Shown here piece after piece: positions 42,732 through 51,776 of a stretch of DNA of 64,000 nt; position 1 is the stretch's first letter; each line of letters begins with the position of its first letter. The notes under the pieces are model-generated. The model made no database searches. It was not told the DNA's origin and saw only the letters and a program-made list of their open reading frames with translations. The stretch is from Aquibium oceanicum (GTDB lineage: Bacteria > Pseudomonadota > Alphaproteobacteria > Rhizobiales > Rhizobiaceae). A program made the translations under genes and the position numbers. The stretch lies in NCBI RefSeq assembly GCF_001889605.1, contig NZ_CP018171.1, positions 1,240,001 to 1,304,000 of the forward strand, written 5' to 3'.

Positions 42732-43781
42732 TCAAAATGTCTTCGGCGGCTTCGCTCCTGGACCCCACGTCTGCGGATCCGGTAGACCCACCGATGACCA
42801 GGCTTCTTGCAGGACCCGCGATTCGGAGCAGGTGGTTCGGGGCAGGTCGTCCAGGATTTCGAGCCACGGCATTCTGCTTTCGATCCCGCCGTGAACTGCT
42901 GGAGGAAAATTTTGCGGCTCATCGAGAGCGGCCGTGAAGACGACCAGATAGGCCGCAGGTCGCGGCGCGATCAGTCGGTAGGTGAGGCTGGATCCACAAT
43001 CAGGGCAGAACCCGCGCTCTGCTATCGGCGAGGATGCATAGTAGCGTGGCACGGCCGCCGGAAAATGAACCGCCGATGCTGGAAATGCCGTCCATGTGCT
43101 CATTGCCGAGCCTGTCAGTTTTTGACAAATCCGACAGTGACAGTAGCCGGTGCTTATGGGCGGCATGCTGATTTCAAGTCTGATGGAGCCGCACAGACAA
43201 CCTCCCTTGATGAGGTTGCTTGAGAGCATTTCCTGGCTGAAATCAAAGAGCCCCTGTGCAGGGCCTGCATTGTGTCCGCTCTTGTAGACCCGGACCGGCG
43301 CGTCATTCTCCTTGAGTTTCTTGTAGCCAAGCTCCTCGAACTCGACCTCGACCTTGCCTCGAACCTGCGACATTGCCTCGCCGGAAATCGCGATGCCTCC
43401 GGGATCAGCGTAGGCTTGTAGGCGGGCAGCAGCATTGACGCCCTCACCAAGAAGATCCGTTCCCTGCAGAACGACGTCGCCGACGGAAACTCCGATGCGC
43501 AGACGCAGCGGATTGCGATCTCCGGATCTATGCGCATCGAGAGCAGCCATCTTCTGGATCCCGATTGCGCTATGGATAGCTTCGATCGTGCTGGAGAATT
43601 CCGCCAGCACACCGTCTCCCAGTGTCTTGAAGACGCGGCCGCGATGCGCTTCGATTTGAATGGTGATGACGTTGTTCACCAGCCGCTCCAACCGGGCGAG
43701 CGTGCCTTCCTCGTCATTGGCGACCAGTCCCGAGAAGCCAACAACGTCAGCGGCCATAATGGCGGCGAGTTTACGCTCCAT
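42732..43781 (-). CDS. Class III nucleotide cyclase fused to a GFA-type zinc domain
   Basis: A 349-residue fusion. Residues 1-165 are a class III adenylate/guanylate cyclase catalytic domain: AAIMAADVVGFSGLVANDEE (first metal Asp), KTLGDGVLAEFSS (second metal Asp), RIGVSVGDVVLQGTDLLGEG and VNAAARLQAYADPGGIAISG. From about residue 190 follows a glutathione-dependent formaldehyde-activating (GFA) domain with GGCLCGSIRLEIS, CHCRICQKLTGSAM and ERGFCPDCGSSLTYR, the zinc cysteines. An internal ATG at 43229 (MLSSNLIKGGC) looks like the former start of a separate GFA gene. GAGGAG precedes the ATG at 43781. Cyclases of this branch normally continue into TPR repeats, so the fusion is unusual. Confidence 0.85.
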   Translation of the reverse strand: MERKLAAIMAADVVGFSGLVANDEEGTLARLERLVNNVITIQIEAHRGRVFKTLGDGVLAEFSSTIEAIHSAIGIQKMAALDAHRSGDRNPLRLRIGVSVGDVVLQGTDLLGEGVNAAARLQAYADPGGIAISGEAMSQVRGKVEVEFEELGYKKLKENDAPVRVYKSGHNAGPAQGLFDFSQEMLSSNLIKGGCLCGSIRLEISMPPISTGYCHCRICQKLTGSAMSTWTAFPASAVHFPAAVPRYYASSPIAERGFCPDCGSSLTYRLIAPRPAAYLVVFTAALDEPQNFPPAVHGGIESRMPWLEILDDLPRTTCSESRVLQEAWSSVGLPDPQTWGPGAKPPKTF

Positions 43782-43940
43782 CGCATCGCTCCTCGCGGCA
43801 AGTGTATCGGTCCCTTGGCCGGGACTCCATCGTGGATCGTGCGCGGTTTGCGTGTATGAGACAATATGGGGCGGACTTATCGTTGGCTTTCGAACCTGAT
43901 CTGAGGCAGAATCGGCCGCCAATCTCGCGGCGGGTGCCAG

Positions 43941-45059
43941 ATGACGTTCTTCGAGTGGCTGCAGTTCGTCTACGACATCTGCGGCGGTCAGACCACGATC
44001 GAGAATTGGCGGCCGATCGCGATCGGCTCCAATCTGGCCATTGCGATCGCCTATTTCTGGATTCCCCTCGACATGGCGATCGTGTTTCGCCGCTGGCAGC
44101 GGGAAATCCCGTTTCCTTGGCTGTGGACCGGCTTCGTCGCCTTCATCCTGGCCTGCGGCGCCACCCACGTCGTACATGCCTTTCACGTGGTGCGCAGCGA
44201 TCTTGCCTATTCGACGCCGGAGATCGTCGTCATGGTCATGACCGCGCTGATCTCGCTGGGGACCGCGGCCGGTTTCACCGTCATACTGCCGCGGGTCATG
44301 AAGTTCACCGCTCCCTCTGAGATGCAGCGTCGTCTGCAGGAGGCGGTCGATGCCGCCACGGCCGACCTGGAAAAGGCACTGGCGCAGGAGCGGCTCCTGC
44401 TGCGCGAGGTGCATCACCGGGTCAAGAACAACCTTCAGGTCACGGCGAGCATGGTGAACCTGCACATTCGCCGTTCGCGACAGAGCGACACCACGGACCT
44501 CGCCGCGCTTCGCGATCGAATCACCGCCATGGCGGACGTGCACTCCCAGCTCCAGGAGGCCGGTGTCGGGGCGTTCTCGGTCCGGTCCTTCGCAACCGAG
44601 CTCTGCCGCAAGCTGGCGGTTTCCTTCGGGCGCCCGGACGTGGCGTGCCGCGTCACCGGCGCCGACCTCGACATTCCGTTCGAGCGCGCCACGCCGCTGG
44701 CGCTGGTCATGAACGAAGTCGTTTCGAACGTCTTCAAGCATGCCTTCGCCGACGGCGGGGGCAGCCGGATCACCATCGAGCTCGAGGAAGCCGACGGCAC
44801 CGAGACGATCAGGGTCGTCGACGATGGGGCGGGCATGCCGGACGGCGACCGCCAGGGCGGGATCGGGCTCACCCTCATCGAATCGCTCGCCGTACAGCTC
44901 GGCGGAAGCGTCGAGTGGCAGCGCGGCCCCGATGGTGGAACGGTGTTTTCGATGCGCATGCGGCACGCCGTCGACGAAGGAAGCAGCAGGCAGCCCAGAT
45001 CCGCCGCGCGCGGGACCACACCTCTCGGCCCCGCCGCCCCGAGCCCCGGCATCGCTTGA
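43941..45059 (+). CDS. Histidine kinase with an ethylene-receptor-like membrane domain (HisKA_2)
   Basis: A 372-residue kinase. Three N-terminal helices (residues about 25-115) resemble the plant and cyanobacterial ethylene-binding domain: IAIAYFWIPLDMAIVFRRW and FVAFILACGATHVVHAFHVV. Cys72 and His76 keep the C-x3-H spacing of the copper ligands (ETR1 Cys65/His69). The position matching ETR1 Asp25 appears to be Asn (GSNLAIAIAYF). A coiled linker leads to a HisKA_2 domain with LREVHHRVKNNLQVTASMV (His158/159), then an ATPase domain with VMNEVVSNVFKHAF, VVDDGAGMPD and GGIGLTLIESLA. No receiver is attached. It diverges from the cyclase-GFA gene across 159 bp. Confidence 0.88.
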   Translation: MTFFEWLQFVYDICGGQTTIENWRPIAIGSNLAIAIAYFWIPLDMAIVFRRWQREIPFPWLWTGFVAFILACGATHVVHAFHVVRSDLAYSTPEIVVMVMTALISLGTAAGFTVILPRVMKFTAPSEMQRRLQEAVDAATADLEKALAQERLLLREVHHRVKNNLQVTASMVNLHIRRSRQSDTTDLAALRDRITAMADVHSQLQEAGVGAFSVRSFATELCRKLAVSFGRPDVACRVTGADLDIPFERATPLALVMNEVVSNVFKHAFADGGGSRITIELEEADGTETIRVVDDGAGMPDGDRQGGIGLTLIESLAVQLGGSVEWQRGPDGGTVFSMRMRHAVDEGSSRQPRSAARGTTPLGPAAPSPGIA

Positions 45060-45092
45060 CCGCCGTCCTTTGCCTGCGGTCTCCGACGTAGC

Positions 45093-46919
45093 CTACCGCT
45101 CCGCTGCGTCGGTCTCGGGGGCAGGGGGAACGGGGTTCATCACCTGTCCCGGCTTCCTCGGCTGCGACAGCGGCGTCGGGGTCGGGGTATTGCCCTTGAG
45201 CAGGCCGGTGCCGGCATACATGCCGCCGCTCAGCTGCATCTCGAACCGTTCGCCGTCGCGCCTGCGCACCTCGTCGATCAGTTCGGCGGCCTCGTCCTTA
45301 TCGGTTCCCAGCGTCATCAGTGTCTCGCGGCCGAACGAGAGTGCCGATTCGAAGGTCTCGCGGATCTGGTAGTCGACGCCGGCATGGATGAGGTCGAGCG
45401 CCGCGCCGCGGTCGAAGGCGCGCGCAAGGACGGGCGTTAGCGGGAACTCGGTCTTGAGGTGCTCCACGATCCTGAGCGCGGTCTCGGGCTTGTCGACGCA
45501 GACCAGGACCGCGCGCGCTCGCCCCGCGCCGGCCGTGTGCAGGATGTCGAGCCGCGTGCCGTCGCCGTAGTAGACCTTGAAGCCGAAATCCGCCGCCGCC
45601 TGGATCATCTCGACGTCGTTGTCGATGATGGAGACGTCCATGCCTTGCAGGAGCAGCGGCTGGCTCGCGACCTGCCCGAAGCGGCCGAATCCGATGACCA
45701 GCACGCTGCCGTCGAGCCCATCGGCGATCTCCACGCCTTCGAGCGTCTGTTCGTCGCGCGGCAGGACAAAGCGCAGGCCGAGGATGGCGATCGGGGTGAT
45801 GACCATGGAGATGATGACGATGGCTGTCAGCACGGCGTTGGCCTCGGCGTCGATGATGCCGACCGACGCGGCGGCGGCATAGAGCACGAAGGCGAACTCG
45901 CCGCCCTGTGCCATCAGCACGGCGCGTTCCAGCGCTTCCGAATGGCCGTGGCGCAGGAGACGCGCGACGGCGTAGATGCCGGCCGCCTTCACCAGCATGT
46001 AGGCGACCACGTAGAGCGCGATCATTCCCCAGTTCGCCAGCACGACGGTGAGGTCGAGCGACATGCCGACGGCGAGGAAGAAAAGACCCAGGAGTATGCC
46101 GCGGAAAGGTTCGACGTCGGCCTCGAGCTGGTGTCGGAAGGTCGATTCCGACAGGAGCACGCCGGCGAGGAAGGCGCCCATCGCCATCGAGAGCCCGCCG
46201 AGCTGCATGGCAAGTGCGGAGCCGAGCACGACCAGCAGCGCCGCCGCCGTCATCACCTCCCGCGCATGGGCGTCTGCGAGGATACGGAACAGCGGGTTGA
46301 GCAAATAGCGACCGGCAACGATCAACCCGGCGATCGCCCCGATGCCGATCGCCACGTCCGTCAGCCGCTCAGCCGTCGAGACCTCGCCGCCGCCGGGCGC
46401 CAGGAAGGCGATGAGGGCGAGCAACGGCACGATGGCGAGGTCTTCCAGGAGCAGGATCGAGACGATCCGCTGGCCGCGCGTACTCGCCATCTGGCCGCGT
46501 TCTTCGAGAAGCTGCATCACGATCGCCGTCGAGGTGAGCACGAAGCCGGCGCCCGCCACGAAGGAGGGGACTATGCCGAAACCGCCGGCCAGTCCTACGG
46601 CGGTAAGCAGAAGGGCGCATAGCCCGGCCTGCAGCAGGCCAAGGCCGAAGATCTCGGTGCGCAGGCTCCACAGCCGCGACGGTCGCATCTCGAGCCCGAT
46701 GATGAAGAGGAACATCACCACGCCGAGTTCCGCGACGTGCAGGATCGCCTCCGGATCGTCGAACAGGCGCAGCCCGAACGGGCCGATCGCCAGACCGGCG
46801 GCGAGGTAGCCGAGGATCGAGCCGAGCCCCAATCGCTTGAAGATCGGCACGGCCACGACGCCCGCCCCGAGGAGGGCGACAACCTGGATCAACTCGCCGC
46901 CGCTCGCCTCTCCGGCCAT
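45093..46919 (-). CDS. KefB/KefC-type K+/H+ antiporter with TrkA-N domain
   Basis: A 608-residue protein. The N-terminal about 385 residues form a CPA2-type Na+/H+ exchanger domain of about 12 helices (LGSILGYLAAGLAIGPFGLR, LEMRPSRLWSLRTEIFGLGL, STAIVMQLLEERGQMASTRG, ILLLEDLAIVPLLALIAFL). A TrkA-N (RCK) NAD-binding domain follows (GSVLVIGFGRFGQVASQPLL, SIIDNDVEMIQAAADFGFKV). No TrkA-C domain is visible after it; a short Thr/Pro tail ends the protein. It works in glutathione- or redox-gated K+ efflux in related systems. The ATG at 46919 has only a weak ribosome site. Confidence 0.93.
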   Translation of the reverse strand: MAGEASGGELIQVVALLGAGVVAVPIFKRLGLGSILGYLAAGLAIGPFGLRLFDDPEAILHVAELGVVMFLFIIGLEMRPSRLWSLRTEIFGLGLLQAGLCALLLTAVGLAGGFGIVPSFVAGAGFVLTSTAIVMQLLEERGQMASTRGQRIVSILLLEDLAIVPLLALIAFLAPGGGEVSTAERLTDVAIGIGAIAGLIVAGRYLLNPLFRILADAHAREVMTAAALLVVLGSALAMQLGGLSMAMGAFLAGVLLSESTFRHQLEADVEPFRGILLGLFFLAVGMSLDLTVVLANWGMIALYVVAYMLVKAAGIYAVARLLRHGHSEALERAVLMAQGGEFAFVLYAAAASVGIIDAEANAVLTAIVIISMVITPIAILGLRFVLPRDEQTLEGVEIADGLDGSVLVIGFGRFGQVASQPLLLQGMDVSIIDNDVEMIQAAADFGFKVYYGDGTRLDILHTAGAGRARAVLVCVDKPETALRIVEHLKTEFPLTPVLARAFDRGAALDLIHAGVDYQIRETFESALSFGRETLMTLGTDKDEAAELIDEVRRRDGERFEMQLSGGMYAGTGLLKGNTPTPTPLSQPRKPGQVMNPVPPAPETDAAER

Positions 46920-47015
46920 TATGCGCTCCTCTTCACGTTGCGAGGGATTGTTTCCGATTTTCGTCGTCGGCGGAAGATGCGTCGCGAGCGGGAGCCCGGC
47001 GCGGCGCCAATCCCG

Positions 47016-48047
47016 TCAGGCGTCTTCAAAGCCGGTCAGGACGCCGACGGCGTTGACGCCGATCTCTTCCACCGCATAGCCGCCCTCCATGACGATCAGG
47101 GTCGGCAGCCCGAGCGCGGCGATGCGCCGGCCGATCTTCGGAAAATCCTCCGTGACCAATCTGAACTTCGAGATCGGATCCTTCTCGAAGGTATCGACGC
47201 CGAGCGACACGACGACAACGTCCGGTGTGAACGCGGCAAGGCGCGCGCAGGCATCCTCCAGGGCTTCGCTCCAGCGCTCCCACGCGGTGCCGAAAGGCAT
47301 GGGGTAGTTGTGGTTGAAGCCCTCGCCCTCGCCTTCTCCACGCTCGTCGGCATGGCCGAGAAAGAACGGGTACTCCACCATCGGATCGGCATGGAGGTTG
47401 AGCACTTGCACGTCGCCCCGGCGATAGAAGATCTGCTGGGTTCCGTTGCCGTGGTGATAGTCGATGTCGAGGATGGAGACCCTCCCGGCCCCCTGATCGC
47501 GCAGCCATTGCGCGGCGACGGCGGCATTGTTGACGTAGCAGTAGCCGCCCATGAAGGAGGAACCGGCGTGATGTCCGGGCGGACGGCAGAGCGCGAAGAC
47601 CGCGCGTTCGCCACCATTCACCAGCGCCGCGGCGGTGAGGGCCGTGTCGTGGGACGACTTGATCGCCTCCCACGTACCTGCCACGAAGCCGGCGCCCCCG
47701 TCGAAGGAATAGTAGCCGTGCAGCGCCTCCACCGCCTGTGGCGGCACGTCGCCGCGAAGGCCTCGCGTGGGCCACGCGAAGGGCAGGGCGGTTCCGCCGC
47801 GGCCCTCGGCCGCCCAGCGGTCCCAGACGGTCGGCAGGAAGTTAAGATAGCCGGCATCGTGAACCTTCCCGGCACTGGCGAGATCGAAGGGCTCGGGGGC
47901 GAGGATCGGGCCGAGCCCCACCGTTTCGATGCGCCCGCGGATGAACTCGGCGCGCGACGGCATCTCGAAGGCCGGCAGCATCTCGCCGGCCAAGAGTTCC
48001 AGGTTTCCGGCGTGCCCGGCATGCTTCGGTGAAAATACGGTTTTCAA
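47016..48047 (-). CDS. Histone deacetylase-family (class II, acetylpolyamine amidohydrolase-like) enzyme
   Basis: A 343-residue zinc amidohydrolase. The active-site segments are ALCRPPGHHAGSSFMGGYCY with the paired histidines and tyrosine-containing loop, then VSILDIDYHHGNGTQQIFYR with the zinc Asp and His, and LGVDTFEKDPISKF with the second zinc Asp. VMEGGYAVEEIGVNAVG is the usual C-terminal glycine-rich stretch. Bacterial members deacetylate polyamines or other small acetylated amines. Length is normal. It lies 97 bp downstream of nothing co-oriented except the antiporter gene (same strand, 96 bp gap), and may be co-transcribed with it. Confidence 0.93.
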   Translation of the reverse strand: MKTVFSPKHAGHAGNLELLAGEMLPAFEMPSRAEFIRGRIETVGLGPILAPEPFDLASAGKVHDAGYLNFLPTVWDRWAAEGRGGTALPFAWPTRGLRGDVPPQAVEALHGYYSFDGGAGFVAGTWEAIKSSHDTALTAAALVNGGERAVFALCRPPGHHAGSSFMGGYCYVNNAAVAAQWLRDQGAGRVSILDIDYHHGNGTQQIFYRRGDVQVLNLHADPMVEYPFFLGHADERGEGEGEGFNHNYPMPFGTAWERWSEALEDACARLAAFTPDVVVVSLGVDTFEKDPISKFRLVTEDFPKIGRRIAALGLPTLIVMEGGYAVEEIGVNAVGVLTGFEDA

Positions 48048-48213
48048 TGGGTCCTCCGACGACCTTACGTTGGGTAATCAGCACACAAACAGTTGGATGG
48101 CCCTTGAGTAAGATTTGAGCAAGTTTTCCAACGCATTCTGCTGTCTTGCCGGTGATTCGCACTGACGACGCACCGGAGGGGATATTCAAGGGCATCGTGC
48201 ACGAGGGGCAAAC

Positions 48214-48795
48214 ATGAATTTCATTTCCTGCATCGCTGGCGCCGCGGCGCTGGGGCTGACGGCGTTCGGGGATACGGCATTGGCGCAGGACCATGTCGGT
48301 CCGGTGACCGAATACGTCAATTCGAACGTGCTGCCATGGCTTTCGGACCCGCTGATCGTCAAGGCGATAAAGGACCAGAACGCAGCCAACGCTTCGCTCG
48401 GCCAGGCCGATATCAATGCGCTCGACGAGAAGTGGCGTGCCGAAACCGAAGCCGGCAGTCATCCGATGATTGACGGGGTGCTGGGCAACGACCTGTCGAA
48501 GTTCTTGGCGGCCAAGCAGGAGGAGTCGGCAGGCATGATCGCCGAGGTGTTCGTCATGGACGACAAGGGCCTCAATGTCGGCCAGAGCGCCGTGACGTCC
48601 GACTACTGGCAGGGCGACGAGGCGAAATGGCAGAAGTCCTACGGCGCCGGCGCGGGAGCCATTTTCGTGGACGAGGTGGAGAAGGACGAGTCCACGCAGG
48701 CATTGCAGTCTCAGGTCAGCATAGCGATCTCCGATCCGGCCTCCAACGAGGTCATCGGCGCGATCACCCTGGGCATCAACGTCGAAGGGCTCTGA
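48214..48795 (+). CDS. Periplasmic single-PDC/Cache-like protein
   Basis: A 193-residue exported protein: signal peptide [20 protein letters not shown]-type, cleaved near ALAQ, then a helical part ([40 protein letters not shown]) and an alpha/beta part ([54 protein letters not shown]). The pattern of [11 protein letters not shown] ... [12 protein letters not shown] ... ISDP is that of the extracellular PDC sensor domains of chemoreceptors, here as a soluble stand-alone protein. It lies 31 bp upstream of a chemoreceptor gene, so it may act as its ligand-binding partner. Confidence 0.75.
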   Translation: MNFISCIAGAAALGLTAFGDTALAQDHVGPVTEYVNSNVLPWLSDPLIVKAIKDQNAANASLGQADINALDEKWRAETEAGSHPMIDGVLGNDLSKFLAAKQEESAGMIAEVFVMDDKGLNVGQSAVTSDYWQGDEAKWQKSYGAGAGAIFVDEVEKDESTQALQSQVSIAISDPASNEVIGAITLGINVEGL

Positions 48796-48826
48796 GCCCT
48801 TCGCATCATTGGGGGCGAACGCCAGA

Positions 48827-50731
48827 ATGGGCACTCGCAGGGTATCGAGAGTCTTCGGCCGCATGACGATCACGATGAAGCTGATCCTCGCCGCGGTCGT
48901 CGTAAACGTCGCCGGCCTGGCGGCTTCCGTCTATTTCGTCGACAGGACAGCGGAGCAGAGCCTCTACGCCCTCGCCACAAGCGAGTGGCGCATGCAGACG
49001 AGCCAGATCGCCACCGCCGCCGCCGGCGGGATCAAATGGAAGAAGCCCGAAGTCGTGGCCGACGCCTATGCGGCCTACGAGAACGACGAGGACCGTTCGC
49101 TTTCCCGCGCGGTCGCGTTCGACGCCGATGGGGCCGAGATCACGGCGTTCGCTGCCGATGGCGTGGAGACGGGAGCCATCGACAGCGCCATCCGCGAGAT
49201 CGTCGCCGGTTCGCCGGATACTATCGAGAGCATGATACTCGATGGCAGCGTCGTGATGGTCGCGCCTTCCGGACAGACCGCGGACGGCAAGCCGCTCGGC
49301 CACGTCGCCGTTGCTTGGAACACGGCCGCCGTCGAGGACATCCGATCCTCCCTGAACGCGAGTTCGACGCTGGCGCAGGGTCTCTCGACCCTTGTGCTCG
49401 TGCTGCTTCTTTTCCTGACCATCCGCCTCGTCGTGGGGCGGCCGTTGAATGCGCTGAACGGACGCATCGAGAAGCTGTCGGCGGGCGACCTGGAGACCGA
49501 GGTCGGCCATCAGCACCGCTCCGACGAGATCGGCGTCATCGCCCGCGCGCTGGAAGGATTCCGGACCGCCTCGCTGGCAAAGCTCGACGCGGACCGCGAA
49601 CTGGAGGACCAGCGCCGTTCGATGGAAGAACAGCGCAACCAGAACGATACTTCTCGCGCCTCCGCCGCCAAGCTGCAGGCCGCGGTCGTGCGCCTCATCG
49701 GCGCCGCGCTGTCGCGGTTGGCCGAAGGGGATCTCACCACCCGCCTGAAGGTGGATTTTCCGACGGAGTACCAGAAGCTGAAGGACGACTTCAATCTCGC
49801 CATGGACCGGCTCCAGGACGCCATGCAGCGGATCGTGGAGACCGGCGGGCAACTCGAGAACGGTACGAGCGAGATACGCCGCGCCGCCGACGATCTGGCA
49901 CGGCGCACCGAACAGCAGGCCGCCACCATCGAGCAGACCGTCGCAGCCGTGGGCGAGATCACCCGATCCGTCTCAGCTACGGCGGCAGGTGCCGGTAATG
50001 CGCGCGCCGCCGTCACCGAAGTGACGGCCGACGCCGGGCGCAGCGACGAGGTCGTCGGCCAGGCCATCGCGGCCATGTCCGGCATCGAGAAGTCGTCGGG
50101 CGAAATCACCAAGATCATCGGCGTCATCGACGAGATCGCCTTCCAGACCAACCTCCTGGCGCTCAACGCGGGGGTGGAAGCCGCCCGCGCTGGCGAGGCG
50201 GGCCGCGGTTTCGCGGTTGTGGCCCAGGAGGTGCGCGGGCTGGCGCAGCGGTCTGCCGACGCCGCGCGCGAGATCAAGCAGTTGATTCAGAGTTCGGCCG
50301 CTCAGGTGAAGACTGGCGCGCAACTGGTGGGCGAAACCGGCGAATTCATCGAGCGCATCGCGGCCAAGGTGGGCAACATCTCCACCATCGTCGTCGAGAT
50401 CGCCAAGGGCGCCGAAGAGCAGGCCAACACGCTGCGCGAGATCAACACGGCGATGAACGGCATCGACACCGCCACACAGCAGGGGGCGGCGATGGCCGAG
50501 CAGTTCACCGCCACCAGCCACAGCCTCGCCCAGGACGGCGTGGAGTTGAAGCGGCTGATCGCGCACTTCAGGACGGAGGGCGAGAGCCACGTCCGCCCGG
50601 TGCCGCGGCATGTCGACACGCAGCGCAACGCACCGGAAAGGGCGCGACCGTCACGCGGCGGACGGCCTATGACCCACGGCTCCGCAGCGCTGGACATGCG
50701 CGCCGAGGAGGACGGCTGGGAGGAATTCTGA
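48827..50731 (+). CDS. Methyl-accepting chemotaxis protein
   Basis: A 634-residue chemoreceptor. An N-terminal helix ([20 protein letters not shown]) is followed by a periplasmic domain of about 150 residues, a second helix ([19 protein letters not shown]), a HAMP domain and a second HAMP-like segment. The long coiled-coil signalling domain contains the hairpin tip [20 protein letters not shown] and [19 protein letters not shown]. It ends in EDGWEEF, a C-terminal pentapeptide of the type that tethers CheR/CheB. The ATG at 48827 is chosen; TTG at 48809 and ATG at 48863 are alternatives. The cheA/cheW pair in this window is broken, so the receptor must signal to another che cluster. Confidence 0.92.
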   Translation: MGTRRVSRVFGRMTITMKLILAAVVVNVAGLAASVYFVDRTAEQSLYALATSEWRMQTSQIATAAAGGIKWKKPEVVADAYAAYENDEDRSLSRAVAFDADGAEITAFAADGVETGAIDSAIREIVAGSPDTIESMILDGSVVMVAPSGQTADGKPLGHVAVAWNTAAVEDIRSSLNASSTLAQGLSTLVLVLLLFLTIRLVVGRPLNALNGRIEKLSAGDLETEVGHQHRSDEIGVIARALEGFRTASLAKLDADRELEDQRRSMEEQRNQNDTSRASAAKLQAAVVRLIGAALSRLAEGDLTTRLKVDFPTEYQKLKDDFNLAMDRLQDAMQRIVETGGQLENGTSEIRRAADDLARRTEQQAATIEQTVAAVGEITRSVSATAAGAGNARAAVTEVTADAGRSDEVVGQAIAAMSGIEKSSGEITKIIGVIDEIAFQTNLLALNAGVEAARAGEAGRGFAVVAQEVRGLAQRSADAAREIKQLIQSSAAQVKTGAQLVGETGEFIERIAAKVGNISTIVVEIAKGAEEQANTLREINTAMNGIDTATQQGAAMAEQFTATSHSLAQDGVELKRLIAHFRTEGESHVRPVPRHVDTQRNAPERARPSRGGRPMTHGSAALDMRAEEDGWEEF

Positions 50732-50764
50732 GCAAGAGGCCGTCAGGTCTCACGAACCGAGTTG

Positions 50765-50785
50765 CGCCCGGATCCTGATCCGGGC
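50765..50785. repeat. Palindromic hairpin in the mcp-cobF intergenic region
   Basis: GCCCGGATC / GATCCGGGC form a 9-bp perfect palindrome around 50766-50785, 35 bp past the mcp stop. It has no T-run. It may be a Rho-independent-like stop without U tract or a dispersed palindromic repeat of this genus. Confidence 0.5.
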
Positions 50786-50976
50786 GTGCAATCGTCTCGC
50801 CTCCGATTTCGGCCACGAGCTTCAACCTCGCGTCCACAGGTCGGGTCAGTCGCCCGACCTGTCCTCCCGCTCCTGCACGATCTGAAGTCGCGGCCGCGCT
50901 ACCGGCTCCAGCGTCGGTCAGGCGAAGGGACGCGCCGACTTCGGGGAGTTCCGCGACTATAATAGGCTTCGGTACC

Positions 50977-50998
50977 ACGGCAGGATTGATCCTGCCGT
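50977..50998. terminator. Hairpin at the end of the cobalamin operon
   Basis: A 9-bp perfect stem, ACGGCAGGA / TCCTGCCGT, with loop TTGA at 50977-50998 touches the cobF stop codon on the minus strand. It is the only strong structure at the end of the 13-kb cob transcript and probably terminates or protects it; no clear T-run follows. Confidence 0.5.
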
Positions 50999-51771
50999 CA
51001 TCCGTTCAGCCCCTTCCCGCCCTTCCGCTTCAACACATAGACATCCATGATCCAGCCGTTCTCCTCACGCGCCGCGGTTCGCTTCGCCTCGATCTCTGAG
51101 GCCTTCTCCGCGAGATCGCCCGCCACGATCATCTCCTGCTCGAGCCCGAGATAGGCGCCCCAGTAGATGGCGTAGTCGTCCTGCGCGACGTGCCGGAACG
51201 ACATGTCGCCGTCGAGCATGACAACGATCGTGTCGGCGGCGTCGGGCGGCGCGTCTCTCAGCTTTCGGCCGGTCGTGGTGAGCACCGGGTTTCCGATGGT
51301 GTTGAGCGGCATGGCATGGCTCGCCGCCAGCGCCTGGACGCTGGTGATGCCGGGGATGACCTCCGGCTCGAATGCCACGGAATGCGTGGTGCGCAGCCTG
51401 TCGAGAATGCGCAGGGTCGAGTCGTAGAGCGACGGGTCGCCCCAGACGAGGAAGGCGGCGGTGCCGCCGTCGGGAAGCTCCCGCGCCAGCAGGTCCCGGT
51501 AGGTGGCGGCGATCGCCGCGTGCCAGTCATCGACGGTCTTCAGGTAGGCGTCGCCGCCGTCGCGCCGCGGCAGGTCGAACTCGACGATGCGTGTCTTCTT
51601 CGTCTCCAGGAAGCGCCGGCAGATCTCGCGGCGGAGCTCGGCAAGATCCTCCTTGGCGCTGCCCTTGCGGGGCAGGAGTACGATGTCGGCGCGGTTGAGC
51701 GCTTTGATCGCCTGCACCGTCATGTGCTCCGGATTGCCGGCGCCGATGCCGATGACGAGCAGCTTCAGCAT
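50998..51771 (-). CDS. cobF: Precorrin-6A synthase (deacetylating)
   Basis: A 257-residue SAM-dependent methyltransferase of the tetrapyrrole-methylase fold. It methylates C-1 of precorrin-5 and releases acetate during ring contraction in the aerobic cobalamin pathway. LKLLVIGIGAGNPEHMTVQA is the N-terminal glycine motif, LVWGDPSLYDSTLRILD the middle motif, and EVIPGITSVQALAASHAMPL the SAM-site segment. The ATG at 51771 starts five bases past the cobT stop. It is the last gene of the minus-strand cob run. Confidence 0.95.
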   Translation of the reverse strand: MLKLLVIGIGAGNPEHMTVQAIKALNRADIVLLPRKGSAKEDLAELRREICRRFLETKKTRIVEFDLPRRDGGDAYLKTVDDWHAAIAATYRDLLARELPDGGTAAFLVWGDPSLYDSTLRILDRLRTTHSVAFEPEVIPGITSVQALAASHAMPLNTIGNPVLTTTGRKLRDAPPDAADTIVVMLDGDMSFRHVAQDDYAIYWGAYLGLEQEMIVAGDLAEKASEIEAKRTAAREENGWIMDVYVLKRKGGKGLNG

Positions 51772-51776
51772 GACGA

